From assembly GCA_963920765.1 (NCBI GenBank), contig OY987245.1:16446727-16510726 (forward strand): a stretch of DNA of 64,000 bases, read 5' to 3'. Source of the stretch: Ulota crispa (lineage: Eukaryota; Streptophyta; Bryopsida; Orthotrichales; Orthotrichaceae). The stretch's first letter is position 1, and each line of letters opens with the position of its first letter. Under the pieces are notes generated by a model, which was not told the DNA's origin, did no database searches, and saw nothing but the letters and a program-made list of their open reading frames with translations. Positions 1 through 14,282 of the stretch are shown here, piece after piece. The translations under genes were made by a program, and so were the position numbers.

Positions 1-400
1 TAGCTCCACTTTGATCCCTTTGGGCATTGAAGTAGAGGCTTTGCGCCTGATGCATCCGTCGTGACTCTTAAGGGGCTTGCGGTGGAGTTTCCGCACGCCT
101 CCAAAGAGACTTGTGTGGGGGCTTGATAGAACTCTACCTTGAGCCCCTTGGACATTGATGAAAAGGCTTCAAATCAGAAGCCTCTGTCGCAACGTCTAAG
201 GAATTTGCTATGAAGTTTGTTTATATCTCCCAAAGAGACTTGCGTGGAGGCTTGATGGAGCTCCATCGCGAGTCCCTTGAGCATCGCGGCAGAGGCTTCG
301 AGCCCGAAGCCTCCTCTCCAACGCCCACAGGGCTCACATTTTTTGCTTGCACCTCTTCCACTATGAGGCTTTTGAAGAGGCAACAAGCCAAAAATAGGGG
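1..400. repeat. Tandem repeat, unit about 128 bp, roughly 3 degenerate copies
   Basis: Three copies of a phrase of the form CTCCA..TTGA.CCCTTGGGCATTGA..AGAGGCTT begin near positions 4, 131 and 261, a spacing of about 127-130 bp. A second shared phrase, CCAAAGAGACTTGYGTGG, recurs near 102 and 231. The array probably continues beyond the left edge. It is richer in GC than its surroundings. Short open frames on both strands follow the repeat rather than a recognisable protein. Confidence 0.7.
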
Positions 401-539
401 ACACTTGGCTAGGAAGACCAAATCTAATGCTTTAATGGTCTCTGTTTTCTTCTAATGCAAGGTTTGTTTTTATCTTGTTATTACATCACTATAGTTTTAT
501 GCTGCATCAATTTACCCATAGTTGTTTTTTTTATGTCAT

Positions 540-1506
540 TGCAGGTCATACGACATTGGAGCAGCGTCACAAGGATCAAAATGACTCTAGAGAAGCTCTA
601 GACAGTTGGTTGCAACTACCAACGCTGTGCTGCATTACAAACTTCATTAGCTCAGGTGGTAGAATTCTAGTTTTCTATCTCAAAAGGCCTACCATTTTTC
701 TGCAAAGCTAGTAATGAAAACCGAAGTGAAGAGCTAGCTGAATAAGTTTTGCTTCTACACTATGATAAGTTGTTTTTGCTAATGACGCTCTTTCTAATTT
801 ATGAATTTGCTTCATTATTTTGTTACACTGCTAAAATGGAGCATGGTATGCTGGTATTGTCATTTTGTTTATGTCTGATTATATATTCTATTGCAGTTGG
901 AGGACGCATTTTTAGATTCAAATTTGGTAATCATGGCAAATGACAAAAAATTTCTAAATGGTTTACTTGATTAAGAACCAATATGAATTCTTGAGTATGT
1001 CAATTTCCAGCAATTGAAGCTATGGGACATTAGGTTTGTCTCTTTCTTTAAAGGAAAGGATACATACTCAAGGTCAAAGCCTTTTGAGCTCCAACTACTC
1101 ACAGATTTAGCTGTGGAGTGAGTACTGTATAGGGTTGTCCCTTTAACTATTTTATAATTTTTGAGGTGTATGGTATGGCCTTCATTACTCTATTGGTTGC
1201 TTTAAACCCCCTAAATTTGTTGACAAATTTTGTGCTAGGTACTAGAAGTATGAGCTTGTGGCAAACGGCTTTCTTGTAGAATTGCAATTGCCGGCCTTCT
1301 TTTCTGCAAAGGTGGACCTAATCTCCAAGGATTGCATGTATCTCCGTAAGGTATCCACTAATTGGTCCTTGGCACATCTCAAAGCTGGGCTTTGGTACCT
1401 CAATTGTGCTTATAGTACATTTCCCCCTGAAGAGGTGGCACTGAAAGCAGCAGTGGATGCTATTGAGTCCCAACCTTCACTACGGGGGAAGAGGAGTCCA
1501 TATTGA
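540..1506 (+). pseudogene. Unassigned exon-like fragments
   Basis: Two stretches look like coding sequence. One follows an AG near 543 and reads GHTTLEQRHKDQNDSREALD. The other, 1250-1506, reads ELVANGFLVELQLPAFFSAK and ends at a stop after SLRGKRSPY. The pieces between them are T-rich and intron-like. I do not recognise a family. They may be remains of a transposon gene, given the repeats on the left and the CACTA-type gene on the right. A conserved host gene is less likely, because no continuous splice model in one phase could be built. Confidence 0.2.
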
Positions 1507-2886
1507 CAAATATATGACTCATTCCAGTCACTTGTATTGTCAATTATGCACTTTGATTTGGACACTGAATTGACAACATTCTATTATCAGAGCTGTCATG
1601 TTCGCTGAGCTCTTTGTCAAATTAGACTTAGTAAAAGCCCTCATGGCAATGTCTTATGGCAATGACTCACGGAGAAGCAAATTGCATCGTGGATTCTTAC
1701 TAAATTTATTTACTCATTCAAAAACCTCTGCTTTATATGCCAAATTGTAGAGTATAAAAATAGTGTAGGCCCTTCAACTCCTCTGCAATTGTATGCTTAC
1801 ACGTGTTCATTAGTCTTGTGTTGTTGGGAAAAATTAAAAAAGTTTGGAAATCATAATTTGTCTTTGTGGACATGCTTGGTACAGAATGTACTCACTGGGA
1901 TATGCAATATGACTCGTGGAATAGTCTTGTGATTTTAATGGCTCTCCAATAAAGATAAATTAAAATACATTAATTTCAAAAAAACTTTAACAAAAATGCT
2001 TTGTTGCACTCTCTCACACATATGTATATACTGATCTACTCTACAATATTCCAGACTTGCATCACGAGTGAACAATGTGCAAACAACACTACTAATACGT
2101 GCATGTTTAAAGTAATAATTCCAATCTATGCTGTGTATCTCACAGCATGCCCAATAGTTAATTCTCATAATGAGAAATAAAAAAAAAAGCAAAAAAACCA
2201 AACTTCAGCTCTCCCTAGAATTTGGTTTCTTCTTCAGAGAATTATCAATTACTGCCGCCCAAGTTTGAATGCAAACTTTGTGGTATGCTTTGAGTCCATG
2301 AGCGCCTATTTTTGCTTGCCCCACTATAAACGTCATTTATCAATACAACCATGCAATGCCATTTTATGAAAAACAAAACATAAAGGAAATGGACACTCTG
2401 AGTGCATATAATACTAATACTTCGCACATTACAAATCAATCCCCAAATTGAAAAATATGATCGACGTCGATCATACCCAACTTTCTGTATAATGAAATTG
2501 TGACTGCCTTACCTAGTGCTAGAAGCAACATTGACCAGGACTACATGTTTCAATCTTACCCAACATATGATTCATTGACAATCTTTCATGAAAAAAAAAC
2601 AATTACAACACGTTCTATACAAGAACTTCAGTACATTGACAAAACTTACAGTTTCAAAACTTCATTGTCCCCTCTTTGTTTCTTTAGGTTCTCTGTAGTT
2701 GCCATTCCCCCAAATGCTCACCCTATAAGAATAGTATACATCAGTTTCCAGAATAGTTCTTTCTAGAACCACTTCACACAATCATAGAACATATTGAATC
2801 AAAGCAAAGCAGAACAACTGTAAACTAAGATACTCAAACGGAAAAGCATGCACTACTATGAACATAGAACCCTCATTCCTTTAGTT
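1507..2886. other. AT-rich stretch, no gene recognised
   Basis: AT-rich sequence with short open frames on both strands and no protein similarity that I recognise. It lies between the exon-like fragments and the 3' end of the minus-strand TNP1-like gene, so it may be transposon non-coding DNA. Confidence 0.4.
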
Positions 2887-5800
2887 TTACGAGTACAATG
2901 TGCTGCATGAAAGAATCAAATACAATAGTTTTGGTTTCTCCATCTCCACACACTCTTGCACTACAATCCTTACGTCACTTGGATTTGGCACATTAATATC
3001 AAGCACTTCGAGTAAGACACCTCTATTCCCTTCAACTTCTGCCTCATCACCTGCTGATATCACCGCCCCACATTGACAACCAATTGCACTCTCTTCCTCT
3101 AATATCATAAGTTGTTGTTGCGACACTTGCACAACTCGGACCTCCTCTGACGAACTTATTCCATTACAGATCAAAGCCTCTGCTTGATGGGCTTTGATGG
3201 CAACAATTCTTTCTTTCAGTTTACAAAGTTCTTCATGAGTAGCCCTGGCCTCTTCTTGTAACAATTGTTGCCTGGTAGGAACTGCAACTGTTATGGCAGG
3301 CCTAGTCTATGGCCTCCATGAGCACTTGTGTTATTCCAGAATCTGGTGCTCAAATGTGCAATACAACCACTTAGGCAGCATAAATAGTACAATACCTTTA
3401 AGCCAAATACAGATTTTAAAGGCCAAATTTTTACCTCCTGTAACATCGAAAGCATATTTCCGTGCATGACTGCATTAGAAACACACATCCTTTTGGACTA
3501 GCCACCATACCCCTTATCTGCATTTCTGCTTGGACCTCTTCAGGATCAGTAGTGCGCTTCAATTTTGCCTCAAGCCTATGTCGCACACCCACCTCCCTTG
3601 AGGGCCCAATTCTGCCAAAATTCTTTCTGCACGCATTGGCCTTGCTGCAATCTTTTGACTTTTTCTTAGTCTTAGGTCTTGCAAATTGTTTTGCAAGTGT
3701 GCGCCATGTCCAATAAGACACATCCTCCAGTTTTGGTGATTTGTTCTTCATTTCTCCTTGAGAGTTGCACGCCTCAGAGTAACCCCGCAAGCAACTGCTC
3801 CCTTCAGATACTCAAACTTCACTGGATGGGTGTACTCCCATGTCAGCTGCACCCACTCCTCAATCTCCTTGATTATGCCCTTGGGTTGATGTTTGATATT
3901 TGATATTGTTGGGTCTAGTTTCCTGGATAGTAGGCTCAAGTCTTTTTTTTAGAAGCCAAGACCTACATTGTACGGTTTATTTTTGTATTTGTCAACTTTC
4001 AGTAAGTTCCTCTTCAATCCATGTTGTCGTTGCATGTCCCCTTCTTTCACAAACTCAGCTATGGCGCATCTTCTCTCCCGTCCTTTTTTGGTGTCTGTTT
4101 GCTGTAGCATGTCACCTTCCGTTCGCTAAAATTGAGGTGTTTTGTCTTCCTTAGTGTATACATCATCACGGACATTGTTGTTCTCCTGCATGTTCTCTTC
4201 AATACTTTTTGGGTGGACTTGAGAATCATTGTTTGAACGAACTAGAATATTTTTCCTTGAACATTGCAGCTCCTCCTCTATTTTGACTGAAAAATCCCCC
4301 TGCATATTGCAATAACATAGTCAGTCTCTTTAAGAACATCTGACTTACCTCGTCTGCTATATTATTATCACACCACTACATTGAACATCATGATTGGTGG
4401 TACTTCATGCTAAAATGCATGACCTACAGCGCTAGTAATGTAAAAAATTGTTGTATGAAGACATTACTACTGAATAGATCACTTGAAGTATAAATGGCAG
4501 GTGAGAACTTCCTCATGAAGCGTAACTGGCGGTGGACTTTTCAATTGCCCATAACTCCTGCTCCTATGAAATGTAGGACTAGTTGGGGGCCTCCAATATT
4601 CCTCTTGTGGATGTACAAGTCTCTCATATTCTTGTCTTCTTTCCTCTTCCAATAGCCTCCTAGGGTAATCCAATCCATTCTCTGCATATTGAGAGAACGG
4701 CTCTCCTGAATGATAGGAGCAAAAGCCATTGCCATTGGAATTTGGCATGCCGTTGTGTTGATTTGCATGTCCATGCGAAGGAGGCCATTCATTTGCAGTC
4801 ACTTTCCTTAGTATAGACCGCTGCACCAAAGGAATTTCCCACCTCGTGGGGGATCTAGTGTTTGCTGATGGTCTATCCCCGGTGCCACTAGGATACATAC
4901 CCCCTGCCACACGACAACCATCATGAGCATGATAAAAGCACAAGTCATTTTCTTTTAGTCACAATTATCACAAGTTAGAGATGCATGTTCTTGGAGGTTC
5001 ACACTCCAGGAATACAACTCTTTTCACATAAGCATTTGTTTGGAGTCCCATTATCCAATTTCAAACAACAACATTGCTTTACTAAACAACACACTCTATC
5101 CATGACATGAAAAATGAAAAGCACTTAGTACATTACATACTGTACTGGCACTCCCTTGTTCAAGTGTCTACAGAGGCAAAGATATATCCATAATGATTTC
5201 TAGATGTCCTTTTTGGCCCTAACAATATATGGTTAGCTTCCCAGAGTACTACAAGTACATAAAATGAACAAGTACTACACTCACAGGAGTCCAAGTAAGC
5301 AAAGCACAGCATCTATTAGGCATTACATAACTACCCGTATGTTAATTCCTGTCACTTTAAAAATTTGCACGACATCTACATTTCACATTCATCATGCAAG
5401 ACTAACAACATACCTCTCTAATTAGTTTCCGCCTCACATCACACACTTTAGAATCAATAGAAACTCAAACCACATCATCCTCCAAGGCATCTCAGAAAAT
5501 TAAACATATCTAAAACCTAGTCTAAATTGCATCACCTAACATGTCACTAACAAACATATTGAGGTCATAAGGGGGTTGAGTCGAACAACTCACCATCTGC
5601 AGAGAAGGTCCGGAGTTGATTAGACTTCTCTCCACGCTTGAAACAAGTATTGTAATCGGCATGTAAATGTGAATGGGCCATCCCACAGTCATTTCCAGTG
5701 GTCCTTCCAATGTTTGTCGTGTCCATTAGCAATGGCACACCAAATGTGTTTTCATTTTTGTTTTTACCATTAGTCCCAACACTATCCAACGACATTCAAA

Positions 5801-6010
5801 ATGGTTGAGAATGATTTTGTGTTTCACATGGTCCATGACCTTGTAAGGTAATGCCTCCCATTTGTACGTTTGGATAGTATAGCAAGGGGCTACGTGCACG
5901 GCTTCTTCCTCCAGTTGATGGTGTCATTGTCAATGGACCGGTATCCCTGTGGAACTGTCCAACACTGTTTCAAGAGACAAATCTCTCTGGTCCATTGCGA
6001 TGATGGACAC
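2887..6010 (-). pseudogene. TNP1-like accessory gene of a CACTA element, decayed
   Basis: Read on the minus strand, several coding blocks follow one another: about 5,990-5,522 (Ser/Pro/Asn-rich), 4,943-4,479 (contains RRLLEEERRQEYERLV), about 4,310-4,130 (acidic, Asn-rich), 3,939-3,431 (charged block with WTWRTLAKQFARPKTKKK and CSKANACRKN) and 3,264-2,887, which opens with a likely coiled coil (QEEARATHEELCKLKERI). A basic region with a KANxxRKN-type motif followed by a C-terminal coiled coil is the usual layout of the TNP1/Transposase_24 proteins that accompany TNP2 in plant CACTA elements. The blocks change frame and contain stops, so this copy is broken or needs several introns. It lies on the opposite strand from the TNP2 gene and diverges from it. 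The family match is a reading of motifs, not an alignment. Confidence 0.4.
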
Positions 6011-6576
6011 CTATAGGTATACTGCATCCAATAAACATAAGACACTATACATCAACTACATTTAAGCATTTTCCTATTATTGTATCAACTTACTCTTAAC
6101 AAAAGATGAGCACTCCTAATTCTCATTTTACTAGAGTACTTGTTCTTCCACCGTGCTTTAGCATAAGGTTGATCAACAAGGTGAATATCAATAATAACAT
6201 ATCCTACAATCACTACACTGGTGTAGAAGTAGAGAATTCCTAGGTGATGACCATGACATGAAACATACTTTCACTGATGTTGTGATAAACCTGTGGAACC
6301 AATAAGCAAGGAGTAATGACGTTTCAGTACATCCAGTGTTAACAGTACTTTTAGTTTACTTGGTTAGGCTGACAATCGAGAATGCAATATTCCAACCCTC
6401 AAGCAAAAAGCCTAGCTGATGCACTTTTAGATTTTTTGTTTTTCTTATACTTTGTGTGACTAGCGGTGTCTTGTAGGATAAATTTTTAAAATCCTAATAT
6501 CAATGGCAAAACATCTTCAAGAAATTATTAGAGAACTCAATTATAATAATTAAATAACATATTCTTCCAAGGGAAT

Positions 6577-6880
6577 ATTTAATGGATACCCTTGAAGTTT
6601 GCAATATTTTCATAGATACACATGCTTTTCTAGATATGTCACGAACTCTCTTGGGCCAAAAAGTATAGGCGTTGCTTTTGTTATGCAAGCCACTTCCCTT
6701 CTTCCTTTGTGGCCATACTATTTCTTTTTTGTTATACATGTGCCCAAAGGAAGAAGGGAAGTGAAATGCACCAAAAAAGGAATGCCTAAACTTTGTGGTC
6801 CAAGGGAGTTTGTGAAATTCCTGAAAAATCAAGTATAACTATGAAAATATTGCAAACTTCAAGGATATCCATCAAATTTT
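6577..6880. mobile_element. Foldback MITE, family C, copy 1
   Basis: The left end TTAATGGATACCCTTGAAGT continues as TTGCAATATTTTCATAG. The reverse complement of the right end is nearly identical (TTGATGGATATCCTTGAAGT and so on). The interior is also self-complementary in part, as in CACTTCCCTTCTTCCTTTG against CAAAGGAAGAAGGGAAGTG. Related copies lie at 38,335 and around 56,330-57,073. It has no coding capacity. Confidence 0.75.
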
Positions 6881-9800
6881 TTCTTATTACAAAGGCACAA
6901 TTCAATGTACTGCTAATATTTTTTGAGAAACATTCTCTTCAAATATACACTATTCATACACAAATACATCGGACTTTGAATTCAGCTTCAATGCTTCATG
7001 ATTTCTTATATCATTTCCATTATAGACAATTCTGGTTGTGCAGCAATGCTCAATTGCTCACCTATATTCCTATGATAATTGAATAATAGGTATTATACTA
7101 TCACATAACACTGTCACAAAGCTAATAAAATGAAGAATTCATTTTGCTAATCCAATAAATCGATCTTCACGGCCCTTATAGAATGCACTTGCATAGTATG
7201 TTGACTTTCTAAATTTACTGCATACTTTGCTAACTTTTAATGGCCAAGGGAAAATTCTACATCTTCCTACATAATTACATCGCTTTGCTTTCATGAACAT
7301 GCCATTCAATGACAAGCTTAGATGTAAATGTATGTGTTCGCTTCATTTTTCATGATACAAAACGTCACATTTGTGACTTAGTACAGTGAATTACATCTAT
7401 TATAAAATCATCCATCCAGTTCATTGAACTTCAGGTCCAAAGTATGGTGACTCAGTTCTGGATGGATTTTTACATATATTCCTCGAGAATGTCATACTAG
7501 ACTTACGAGATATTTCCATCAAAATCCTGCATCACAGACGGAGTATTACCAAAATTTTATGTTATCTCTCAGAATATAGTTATGCTACCGCTAAAGGTGA
7601 TTAGATAATAATAGAAACTGTCGCATATTTATAAATTTCAATAACCCCAAACTTATTAAAGGCTTCTAATGACAGACATCAGGAGCCAGATTCTCAGTTA
7701 ATTGCAATTGGATCTACTTGATTGAATGGTCTTAAATTTCTATATCGCAACACAACGTCCTTGTATGACTCATTTGGACTATCAAAAAAAGCTTCAGTTA
7801 TGTAGGGGACATCACAACATGTGAAAATGAACTCAACATGTTTCTTACATAATATTTAGTACTTCGTTAATTTGTTCAAAAGCAGTTCTTAACGAGATTG
7901 GGAAAAGCTGACATATTGGGAGTTTTGGTAAAACATGTTTTCCAGAGAGAATTCACTAAATTCTCTCAAGAAAAAAGAAAATCCCAAAGCACCGGAATGG
8001 CAATTTCTCAATTCATATTAATATTGAGTTGACCTCATTCTATATGCATGCATGGCAATATTCTTAATGCATTTTATCGGTGACTTGACGTACCCACTGT
8101 ACAAGTTTCAATTGCACAAAAGTATTTGTTGATTTACAATCAGACCTGGTAAAATTTTTAGTAGTTAACCTTCAATTAACTCAAAAAATCCACGCACTAT
8201 TGCAATAAACTGTTTTTGACAGTAAGGTTTGTGGAATTCCTGTATAATTTTCCAAGATGAGTACTTTCAATTCTAAAAAGAATAGATCATGCACAGACCA
8301 CAGTATCATACACATAATTTAGTTTACAATAAAATTCCATGTATACACTATATTAATGTGGACTGTTCATTTCCACCCATTCTCAGTTTGTATGTTACAA
8401 TGACAAGGCTACCTTTCTAACAATAAACTAAAGTACAAAGGACCGAGTCACATGCATTCAACTATTATCTTTCTAGAATTGTCCTATATGCTTTTCATAG
8501 CCATGTAATGTTCTTTCTATAATAATTTTGTACTGACATGGAAGTAACGGTTCATGGAAATCCTGCCTAAAAGTTTGCACAAACTACGCCCAACACCTTC
8601 ATAAATGCCTTTTATTTGCCAATTAAAGAATGACAAACTTACCCGCCACTCATGCTTTGCCCTTGGTAAGCTTAGTCTTGCTCGCCTTGCTCCTCATGAA
8701 TCTCACGTTTTTGCACAAATCCGCCTGTTACAAGTCAAACATGAATGTATCCCAATATGACAAAGCCCTTTCAGAAGTTCTCAACGACATCAATATGGGA
8801 CACTTATGTGCAAAACCCAATTTTCATCCAAGCAAGACGGTTGTCTTAACCATGACACATTTCCATACGGTATTTACCACTTCAAAGATAATACTCTACA
8901 CATATTTCGGGAGCAGTTCATTATTTTGAGCAAGTCATTGTTCTTTCTACAACAATTCACATTTGAGAATGAACACTTAATGGCTTTAGAATACAACAAT
9001 TGGATTCCTTGTCCCTATTTCCACTTATCTTGCTCAGAGTCCAACTAATATTGTGCTTTCTTTACTTCTTGTGAAGGTTGAGTTTCTTGTTGTTAATGCA
9101 CTCAGTTACTAACCTCTATGGTATGACTTCCCTCACTTGAATGGCACATTACAAAATTCTAGCATCAACATGTCCTCTACTATAAGATGCTCTCATATTA
9201 TTTTCCCCCTCCTCTACCTCTCTTAATCCAGTATGTCGCTACTTTTAAATCAACAATTTAAACATTCCTAGATTATAGTTGAACAACTATGTCTTTGCTC
9301 ATAACAACATACACAAGATTTCTGAACTCAAGTGTACTTACGGTGTCAAAAGCTGAGACCGCACAATACCCTCCTAGCCTCTTCCACATAAGAAGACGAC
9401 GCTGCGTCACTGTTGGCTGAGGTGCCGCTGTGTAATTACCTACTACAAAAAACAAGGGAAGTGCAAGGCAAATGACAACCGCGGATAGAAAGAAATTTCA
9501 CCATGGCGGCCATGCATGTGAATGAGAATACCTACGACAACGCTGCATTCCTTGTTCAAATAGTTGAAATCATCTAGCATCAAAAATGCCTCATCTTGAA
9601 TTGCGCTAAAATCAGCAATAGTCTATGTCCTCTAATATTAAGGAGTAGAAGGTGTATGGGCTCCTTTATTTTCATACCCATTTTAGCAATGACCTATTCC
9701 AAAAAGCCTACCATGTATACAAAGATTTTAGAAAGGTCTACAAATGAGTGGCCCCGTGCTTTAAAAGAAAACCTACATGATTGCAGCAAATTACTGGACC

Positions 9801-11323
9801 TATAATTCTCCCAAAACGATCTCAAATTTCAAGGTTTGAGAATTCATTGATATTCAACCAAGCACAAACTAGGTATGTGGAAGTTTCAATCTAGTTACCT
9901 GAAAAAAATTGCAATGCCAAAAACGGGTCTCTCTTCGTTGAGGTTCGGACTCATCTTTGCAGAAGTGCTTCTCTTCTGTTCCTGCTACTGAACTTGCTCT
10001 CTTACTATCTTTGGTAAGTGCCACTCTCAGTTACAGTCAATCTATTTCTCAAAATCCTGGACTTCACTTACAATGAACTAGGTCCATCCCCTTCATCTCC
10101 ATCTGTTTTAGGTTTGCCCTTGCACGCTCATGCCAGGATGATTGTTAAACAATGCACAACATTGCCCTAGTTGACGAGGGACATGTATGACTAGAGAGGT
10201 TGATTTCAAATGAGTATGTAAAGATTTTGTAGCTGATATGATTAGACACTCAAGATAAGTGCAGTACATGCAAATGTCACATTCAATTTCCAGTCATCAT
10301 CACGTCATCATTGATACAACGCCATTTTTAGGGTTTGGTTGACATGATTTAATGTGACCTCCTAGGTTAAGTGAACTCTCCAATAACATTTTTCATTTGT
10401 TGCAAATCAAATTTGCTTTTGTAGACGGTCAAAATTTTAGACAAGTTGACGAACTTATTTATTTTCCTTTCTAGGGTTTCTCATGTACAAGAGCAAGAAT
10501 GCATCCCTGTCTTTGAGAGTGCTGTGAGAAACAATTTCAATATAACTGCCAGGTGCAAAGGAAGGTATTTTACTATCACACTGTTTGGGAGACGTGTTTT
10601 GTAATTGCCTCTTCAAGGTTTTACAATGCAATAAACTATAGTATATCTTTGTTATTTTTAGTCCTGTTCTTGTAGGGAAATATCATCGTTGAGGATGTGA
10701 TTATGAATTGGCAATTTTAGTGAAGTTTTTTATCTATTTCTCGTAGTCCTCCTCTACTATAGCTCAGTACATAATGGGTCTGTCCATTGGCTACAATGTT
10801 AGAACATGGAACCGGGGCTTCACGTTATTCCATCTCACGACGCCTACTCTGCGCACACATATGATTGAAAGAGTACATCATGGTTCAGATGCAAACGTGC
10901 TTTGGAATGTAGTAAGCAGTTTCAACCACTGTTCTCCTCCATTTTTTTTAGGCCCCTCTGTTACTGCAAAACCTATTGTATAGTATTTATAAATGAACCA
11001 AGTGCCAATTGATTGAGCTTCTCATCTGTTAATAAAAAGTACTTACAGCAGAAGCGCACGGGGTATTCTTTATTTCTGAATCATGTATGTTACTGAACTA
11101 TAAAAATTGCTATGTAAAAAACAACGTGTTCTCTTGAATTGTGTCCAGTATGTTGACAAATAAAATTGATGTGGACTCTGTAGGGTGTAATGGCAAAACC
11201 GTAACTTTGAACATCGATATCAGTGTCTTCACTGTTCGTATGAAGTATGAGTATGAGGGCTTACCAAGTCGGGGAGGCTTATCACATTGAGAGGGCCATT
11301 GCAGCTAGACTAGGAATTACTAG
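6881..11323. other. No gene recognised between the two divergent CACTA genes
   Basis: AT-rich sequence of about 4.4 kb between the TNP1-like gene and the first TNP2 exon. Short open frames occur (for example 8,630-8,929 and 10,774-10,983) but none resembles a known protein. A minus-strand block at 9,455-9,273 ends at a possible splice site and could be an upstream exon of the minus-strand gene, which is unproven. This is where shared or back-to-back promoters of the element would be expected. Confidence 0.4.
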
Positions 11324-14254
11324 GTATGCATGTGGGTGTGAGAAATGTCATGGCTTCAAAATATAGAGCACAAAAACAGTTGACCGTCACCACCGACGAA
11401 ACGGTCAGGATGCTCATTTGATAAACCCTCTCCTGGTATGTCAACTACTACATGTGAAATTCTTTTTATGTAAAAAGAGTAAGACGTATGTGTTGGCAAT
11501 AAGTTGTGAGATTGGACCTCAACAATGAAAGTCCATATAGAGAATGTACATAACCACCATTTTATAATACAGTTGAAAGAACAAAAGAGAGAATATCATA
11601 TCTTAGTTTCATTGCATATCAAATCTTGGAACAATGTATGAAGGCAACCACGTGAACTATTAGGTCGGAGTACTTGACACAGCAACAAGTAGTTGTATCA
11701 TTGCAGATCCCTTTTAAGCTTTGTATGTTTAATAGTTATGTGTTTGCTGCTTGTCATAATATGTATGATCATATACTTTAAGTGTAAATTGTAAGAAATT
11801 TTGCATTACCATATGCTTCTCAGAAAGTATATTTATAGAGGAAAAAAAGGTAATCATCAACAATACAAAATAGTAGTAAAACTTTGCAAGATTGGCTGCT
11901 GGTAGTTGCCAATTTTGTTTTGAAAAAAAAACATCATTTGCCAAAGTTCTCATTCTGCGGATCACAATTCAAATGAAACAAACATAGAAGGTATAAAATG
12001 GATTGTCCCATTCATAATATCAAATGTGGTTTTTGTATATGTACACATAATCTTCTTATTGATCATGCCATATTCAACAAACTTTTGAATAAGTAGTTTT
12101 TCAAATGTAAGATAGTATTCATCATTCTAATAGTAAGTTATCAGCATTCTATAATGTTTCAATAAAATTTCATTTTGCTTTTACAATACATTTCTCAATA
12201 TTGACCAGTGATAATTGATTACAGATACAACTAGATTGAGACTATGAGAACATGGACCACTCATCGGTGGTAGAGGATGAAGCAGGACTTGAAAAAGAAT
12301 TCCACAATGCTGAAGTTTATGACGGTTTTGAAGAGACTGAGTTTAACACTAACATCAACTACGAAGCCATGGTTCACAATTTTTTCTCTTGTGTAGACAA
12401 GATTCATGAGAATGCAAGGGAAGAGCAGGACTCAATTTTGGATTTTGAAGATCTTTCATCTGCAGAGGATGAGCCAAACCAGAGTAACATCCTTGAATAC
12501 ATATTTCTGGAGTCTAATTGACCGCTATACGCTAACTCCTCCATTAGTAGTCTACAATTCAGCGTAATACTAATGTCATTGTGTACCCTATTTTCCACAA
12601 GCCATCATTTTCTTGATGAGCTACTAACCTTTCTTAGAGAAGATATTCTTCCTAAGCCAAACAATTGCCCTAGGAACTCATATGACCTTAAAACCATGCT
12701 AATAAAGCTTGGCTTGTCTCTCATGAAACCATACATAGCTGCCCATGTGGCAAAATACTGTATTGGAAGGAGAATTCCAATCTAGCACAGTGTCTGTTAT
12801 GCAACAAGTCTAGGTATGTAGACGGCTCCTCCTTTGTTCCACGTAGGGTATTACGCATTTTTTTCATTATTAAGAGGCTACAACAAATGTTTCGTTGCCC
12901 GCAGATTCCAAGGCATATGAGGTGGCATGCCAACAACCAATTAGAGGATGGAAAGATGCAATCTGTAGTGGATGGCAAACAGTAGCGGTTTGTGAAAGAC
13001 CAATATCCAGATTTCAGCCGGGATCCCAGAAATGTGAGAATAGGTATGTCATTGGATAGGATAAATCCCCATAGTATTCAATCCTCTAGACATTCTATTT
13101 GGCCATTATTTATAGTTTTTTATAACCTACCACCTTATGTAGTGACCAAAAAGTTTTTAATGGCACTTTATATGCTGATACCTGGGCCAAAGTCACCTTC
13201 GGACAAGACTATTGACGTATACCTAAGACCACTTCTGCATGACCTGAAGAAGTTATGGGTGGGAGTGAGAGCGGTTGATATGTCCAAGCCTGTGGAAGAG
13301 AATAGAAATTTCATTCTGCGGGGTATATTATTGTGGACAGTAAATGACTTCCCTGCATATACACTAGTTTCCAAACAAGTTGGTAAGGGTTATGCAAGTT
13401 GCCCTGCCTATGGTGAACAAACAGTGGCCAAGCACTAAAAAAAAGCCAACAAAATTGTATATTTGCAAAACCATTGATGGTTGAAGAGTGATCATCGTTG
13501 GAGGTTTGCCAGGGCAACGTTTAATGGGAAGGTGGAGTTATTGGAAGCACCTGCCTTTCAATCTGGTGCTACCATTGCTAAACATGGTGCAAGGAGGGAA
13601 GCTTTTTTGCGAGACGGAGGGAGGCCACATTTTGACAGTGGCCCATTGAAAATTACGGGAGTGAAGAGAGTCAATGCACTGTACAAGTTGCCATATTAGT
13701 TGGTATATATCTTTACATGAACATGCTGTACATAAAAAAACTGTGTTCTTCATTTTTTGGTACTATACTAGTATACCAAGTGCTTGTTTGAGTATAGGTT
13801 GAACAAATATTAAGGAAAGTGCACAGTTCTAAACAACATGAAATGTAAATGTCAGTGAAGGAAAAAAATTTACCTAACCTTATAGTTACCCATATATTCA
13901 CTTGCAATGTAGGATTGATAATCTAATGCTTTTAGTTTGTATTGAAAAAAAGAAAAGCTCTTCATTTCCATCTCAAGAATATGATCCTGTTCTATAATAA
14001 AGTAAATTATGATGGTGTAATTCATGTTAACAGACCAAATTTGATATAATGGTGAAAGTGTTTCTTTGATTGTAGAAGGTAATTTTTGTCAAAAATGTTG
14101 ATTCCCATAACCGACAATAGAAATTGGTAATTTTTCTCTTACATAGGATAAAGCAATAGTATAGTGAAAATAGAAATACCAGAAAGCATGGTATTCTCTT
14201 CTGTATGGACATGTTTAAGTGTGAAGACATCAGAAGTTGGTAATGATGATTATG

Positions 14255-14282
14255 ACATATATATATATATATATATATATGA
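14255..14282. repeat. (TA)n microsatellite
   Basis: An uninterrupted run of about 13 TA dinucleotides inside the block that splits TNP2. Confidence 0.9.

Noticed and set aside
6211-6232. CACTACACTGGTGTAG as a left CACTA terminus
   Set aside because: It does not match CACTACAAGGG beyond the first seven bases and lies between the TNP1-like and TNP2 genes. No partner end was found.
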